From a bacterium (lineage in GTDB: Bacteria > Chloroflexota > Dormibacteria > UBA8260 > Bog-877), in the NCBI GenBank assembly GCA_021791345.1, contig JAJYWT010000068.1, positions 1 through 25,260 on the forward strand: a DNA stretch of 25,260 nt, read 5' to 3'. The number at the start of each line of letters is the position of its first letter. Position 1 is the stretch's first letter. The notes beneath the pieces are model-generated. The model ran no database searches, was not told the origin of the DNA, and saw only the letters and a program-made list of their open reading frames with translations. The translations under genes and the position numbers were made by a program. Of the stretch, positions 22,678-25,260 are shown piece by piece.

Positions 22678-22962
22678 ATGCTCGCACCGTCACACATCGT
22701 TCTGCTGGGTCTGGTGATCCTGCTCGCACTCGTTGTCTTCGGACCCAAGCGGCTGCCCGAGCTGGGCCAGGGCGTGGGCCGGGCCATCCAGGAGTTCAAG
22801 CACGCCTCCAATCAGGCGGCCAGCGGCTTCAACGCGACCAGCGCGGAGTTGAAGAGCGCGATTTCCCTCAACCCCGCGGTGACCCCCGAGATGACTCCGG
22901 TGGCGGCACCGGGCAACGGCACGACGCCGGTGGCGGCCCCCGACCAGATCCAGGGCAACTGA
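22678..22962 (+). CDS. tatA: Sec-independent translocase subunit TatA
   Basis: This 94-residue protein has one N-terminal membrane span (residues about 5-21, SHIVLLGLVILLALVVF), then the hinge GPKRLPELGQGVGRAIQEFK (22-41) with the conserved FGPKRLPELG signature, an amphipathic helix, and a flexible Pro/Thr/Val tail. TatA oligomers form the pore-like part of the twin-arginine translocase that exports folded proteins. AAGGAG lies 7 bases before the ATG. It precedes tatC by 21 bases. No separate tatB is visible, as in many Gram-positive-type two-component Tat systems. Confidence 0.94.
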   Translation: MLAPSHIVLLGLVILLALVVFGPKRLPELGQGVGRAIQEFKHASNQAASGFNATSAELKSAISLNPAVTPEMTPVAAPGNGTTPVAAPDQIQGN

Positions 22963-22983
22963 ACGCGGCTGGTTGAGGGCGCC

Positions 22984-23781
22984 ATGGCCACCCAACCCCT
23001 CAGGGCTCCCCTTTCGCCGGGTCGCCACCTCGGTGGCGGCCCGGTTGAAGAGCCACCCGCCATGACGCTGGTGGAGCACCTTGAGGATCTGCGGCGGGTG
23101 GTCATCGTCTGCCTGATCGCCTGGGCGGGAGCGACCGCTCTGGCGTTCGCCTTCAACCACGCTCTGATCCAGCTTCTGGAGCACCCGCTGATGCTGGCCC
23201 TGCAGCACCGCTCCGGCTCCCCCTTCGGCGACAAGGTCATCGTGACCAGCCCCCTGGAGGGGCTCTCCATTCCCTTCAAGGTGGCGGCGGCCGCCGGCAT
23301 CGTGATCTCCCTGCCGGTCATCGCCTGGCAGATCTGGACCTTCATCAGCCCCGGGCTGACGCGCCACGAGCGGCGCCTGTTCGGCCCCTTTGTGGCCGGC
23401 ACCCTGGTGTGCTTCGGTTTGGGCGCCACCTTCGCCTACTTCATCATGCCGGTGGGGCTCACCTTCCTCTCCACCTTTTTGGGTAGCGACGCCGTCTACC
23501 TGCCCGATCTAGGGTCCTACCTCAGCTTCTTCGCCCTGGTGATCGTGATCTTCGGCATCGCCTTCGAGATGCCGGTGGTGCTGTGCCTGTTGGGGGCGCT
23601 GCGGATCGTGGACAGTCGCAAGCTGAGCCACTGGCGCAAGATCGCGTACTTCGCCATCGTGGCGGTTTCGCTGGTCATCACCCCGGGTGCGGATCCCTTC
23701 ACCCCCACCTTCTTGTCCATCGCGCTCATCCTCCTGTACGAGATCAGCATCCTGGTGATCCGGCACGCGATGAGGCGGTAG
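22984..23781 (+). CDS. tatC: Sec-independent translocase subunit TatC
   Basis: This 265-residue membrane protein is the signal-receptor subunit of the twin-arginine translocase. The cytoplasmic N-terminal motif MTLVEHLEDLRRVV (27-40) is the TatC hallmark and contacts the twin-arginine signal. Six membrane segments follow. The segment SPLEGLSIPFKVAAAAG and the loop FISPGLTRHERR are conserved, as are FEMPVVL and VITPGADPFTPTFLSIAL near the end. The ATG at 22984 has GAGGG 6 bases upstream; the extra 26 residues before the usual start may be genuine or the start may be ATG 23062. It forms an operon with tatA. Confidence 0.95.
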   Translation: MATQPLRAPLSPGRHLGGGPVEEPPAMTLVEHLEDLRRVVIVCLIAWAGATALAFAFNHALIQLLEHPLMLALQHRSGSPFGDKVIVTSPLEGLSIPFKVAAAAGIVISLPVIAWQIWTFISPGLTRHERRLFGPFVAGTLVCFGLGATFAYFIMPVGLTFLSTFLGSDAVYLPDLGSYLSFFALVIVIFGIAFEMPVVLCLLGALRIVDSRKLSHWRKIAYFAIVAVSLVITPGADPFTPTFLSIALILLYEISILVIRHAMRR

Positions 23782-23888
23782 CGCCCTTCGTCCCGAGGCC
23801 GCCTGCTTCTGCACCCTCCAGCGAGGCCTGGCATGGCGCACGCCCGGTCTCGGTTCTGACCCGACCTCTCCCAGCGGGCAGACGGCCC

Positions 23889-24353
23889 TCAGCTCTGATC
23901 GTGCGGGGGCTGGCCACCGTGCCAGCTCTGGCGGTACCTGGACCAGCCAAAACGGCCGCGGCGCAGCCAGAAGAAGCCGAAGAACAGGAACGGTACTGAG
24001 AACGAGTAGCCCTCGTGGGGATGTCCACCAGCGCCGATGGTCCCGGCGATCATGCTCCCGAGCACCCCGGCCAGCACGACCAAGCCGACCAGATAGCCCG
24101 CTCGCGGCTGCAGCCGCTGCCAGAGGGTCGGCGGTGGAGGCGGTGGGGGTGGGGGGGCCGGCAGGTCGGCCAGGGCGGGCCCGAGCTCACCCAGGGTGCG
24201 CGCGCTGAGAGCGGTTCCCACGCGCTCATCGAGTTCCTCGGTCGTCAGCCGACCCTCAGCGTGATGCTGGCGCAACTCCGCCACCACCGCCTCCCGGTCG
24301 GAGTCCGAGGCTCTTGTCGAAGCTGGTCCCAGGGGGCGACCCACCGCAGTCAT
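23889..24353 (-). CDS. DUF1707 (SHOCT-like) membrane protein
   Basis: This ~154-residue protein starts with a DUF1707/SHOCT-like domain (about 14-65: RASDSDREAVVAELRQHHAE, GRLTTEELDERVGTALSA, LGELGPALADLP). A run of nine prolines follows (about 67-75), then two hydrophobic segments (near 84-105 and 118-131) and a basic, aromatic-rich end (RRGRFGWSRYRQSWHGG). Such domains are common in actinobacterial membrane proteins; their function is unknown. ATG 24353 was chosen because family members begin just before this motif; an upstream ATG at 24485 would overlap the opposite gene. It is divergent from the small membrane protein gene at 24439. Confidence 0.7.
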   Translation of the reverse strand: MTAVGRPLGPASTRASDSDREAVVAELRQHHAEGRLTTEELDERVGTALSARTLGELGPALADLPAPPPPPPPPPTLWQRLQPRAGYLVGLVVLAGVLGSMIAGTIGAGGHPHEGYSFSVPFLFFGFFWLRRGRFGWSRYRQSWHGGQPPHDQS

Positions 24354-24438
24354 GGCCAGATTGTAGATCACCATTGCGGTTGTGCCCGCCCAGGGGCCAG
24401 ACCCCCCACGGTGATCACGCACCAGCCGGTCTGCGATC

Positions 24439-25008
24439 ATGGCCACGCAGCGACGATGGTGGCCATCCCCCAGGAGGTTGCTCACGGTTCCCGCGGATTA
24501 CCAGACCTTCTTCCAGGCGACCGTCGGGGCCGCGGGCACCCTGATTGGGCTCCTGTTCGTGGCGGTGGCGCTGCGTCCCGAGACAATCTACGGGGACAGG
24601 GCGAGCCAACGTGGACAGGCGCTGGCGGGCAGCGCGTTCACCAGCCTGGTGAACGCATTTTTCGTTTCGCTGGTGGCTCTTCTGCCGGGGAACAACCTGG
24701 GCTACGTGGCGGCTCTGATGGCGGCGTTCGGCATGGCGGCAACGCTCCGGCTGCGACGCACCCTGGGAGGCAATGGCCTCAACAACGGCTTCTCGCTGGT
24801 GACCATGGGGATGTACCTGGCCGAGCTGGCCACCGCCGGAGTGCTGCTGGCGAACCCGGCCTTGCACCACGCGATCGACACCTTGGTCGCGATCCTGGTG
24901 GTCTCGCTGGCGGTCGCCCTGGGGCGGGCCTGGATGCTGCTGCAGGGCCGGCACCTGCCGCCTGAGCCGGTGCCTCAAGAGCAGCAGGCGGTTCAGCCGG
25001 GCCCCTGA
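24439..25008 (+). CDS. Small multi-span membrane protein of unknown function
   Basis: I do not recognise this ~189-residue protein. After a short basic N-terminus it has about four membrane segments: FQATVGAAGTLIGLLFVAVA, AFTSLVNAFFVSLVALLPG, GFSLVTMGMYLAELATAGVL and TLVAILVVSLAVALGRAWML. A conserved-looking LRPETIYGDRASQRGQ loop lies between the first two. The ATG at 24439 is the best start by frame; AGGAGG at about 24471 sits inside the frame and could serve a later start, such as the TTG that follows it. It is divergent from the DUF1707-like gene. A hairpin follows 15 bases after the stop. Confidence 0.55.
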   Translation: MATQRRWWPSPRRLLTVPADYQTFFQATVGAAGTLIGLLFVAVALRPETIYGDRASQRGQALAGSAFTSLVNAFFVSLVALLPGNNLGYVAALMAAFGMAATLRLRRTLGGNGLNNGFSLVTMGMYLAELATAGVLLANPALHHAIDTLVAILVVSLAVALGRAWMLLQGRHLPPEPVPQEQQAVQPGP

Positions 25009-25022
25009 CCCAGCAACTCACC

Positions 25023-25040
25023 GTCCAACGCTGGTTGGAC
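25023..25040 (+). terminator. Hairpin after the small membrane protein gene
   Basis: GTCCAAC (25023-25029) and GTTGGAC (25034-25040) form a perfect 7-base stem with a GCTG loop, 14 bases after the stop codon at 25008. AAGACTT follows, so T-richness is weak. Confidence 0.5.
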
Positions 25041-25198
25041 AAGACTTAGACCTGGGTTCCGCAGTAAATCGGAGTTGAGGTGGTTCAGAGGGCCTCATTT
25101 GATCTCGAGGGGGTGCTGCGCAAGGCGAAACGCGTAGGCACAGACAGGGTGCCGTCAACCCTTGTGCAGAACGGGCAGAGCTGCTAAAGTGGTAGGCA

Positions 25199-25260
25199 AT
25201 GTATCTGCGCGAGACGCGAGCCACCGATCGACATGGCCAGTCCGTCAGCTACCTCCAGCT
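25199..25260 (+). mobile_element. 5' end of an IS1634-type transposase gene (partial)
   Basis: The last 62 bases encode MYLRETRATDRHGQSVSYLQ before the window ends. This start (MYxRxTxxxxxxGxxxxYxQL) is highly characteristic of IS1634/IS4-superfamily DDE transposases, so an insertion sequence continues beyond the window. TAAAGT about 8 bases before the ATG may be its -10. The left end of the element probably lies between 25041 and 25100 but its inverted repeat cannot be confirmed without the right end. Confidence 0.7.

Noticed and set aside
1..25260. CRISPR array or long tandem repeats
   Set aside because: No regularly spaced repeat units were seen on reading; the only duplicated segment is the antitoxin copy.

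Overview
The window is GC-rich bacterial chromosome. GTG starts are common, with four-base GTGA stop/start overlaps at 1342, 13429, 14781 and 21393. The gene style (RskA-type anti-sigma factor, YCII protein beside a SigJ/ECF42-type sigma factor, DUF1707-like protein, ATP-grasp/YbdK cluster, TatA-TatC pair) suggests an actinobacterial or Chloroflexota/Dormibacterota-like soil organism. The phylum is an inference.

Left end (1-5607) looks accessory. It starts with a Rep_trans-type replication initiator coupled to an HTH gene. A hairpin follows, then an ECF sigma factor with a membrane-anchored partner on the minus strand, and an unrecognised 140-residue protein. Two divergent toxin-antitoxin modules come next (AbrB/RelE-like and RHH/PIN). 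The segment closes on a tRNA-Gly(CCC) sequence whose 3' part is perfect and whose 5' part is degenerate. This is what an attachment-site scar of an integrated element looks like. No integrase is visible.

5608-8887 holds a decayed copy of the RHH antitoxin gene, an intact class I photolyase gene (6594-8003) and a gene-poor stretch with a possible frameshifted remnant. 8888-11438 holds a YCII/DGPF protein, its ECF42-type sigma factor with a TPR-like C-terminus, and a convergent 3-methyladenine DNA glycosylase I (tag) that overlaps the end of the sigma gene.

11648-17843 is the most distinctive region. It has a very small M50-like membrane protein, then a translationally coupled plus-strand set: an ATP-grasp ligase, a circularly permuted ATP-grasp ligase and a YbdK/GCS2 carboxylate-amine ligase. 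Two alpha/beta-hydrolase esterases on the minus strand meet this set tail to tail with only 2 bases between stop codons. Three different amide-forming ligase folds plus two esterases suggest synthesis and trimming or release of an unknown peptide-like metabolite.

18196-25008 holds a two-domain retropepsin-like protein, an MFS exporter, an ECF sigma/RskA anti-sigma pair followed by a small conserved protein, tatA and tatC, then a DUF1707-like membrane protein and a divergent small membrane protein. The window ends in the first 20 codons of an IS1634-type transposase.
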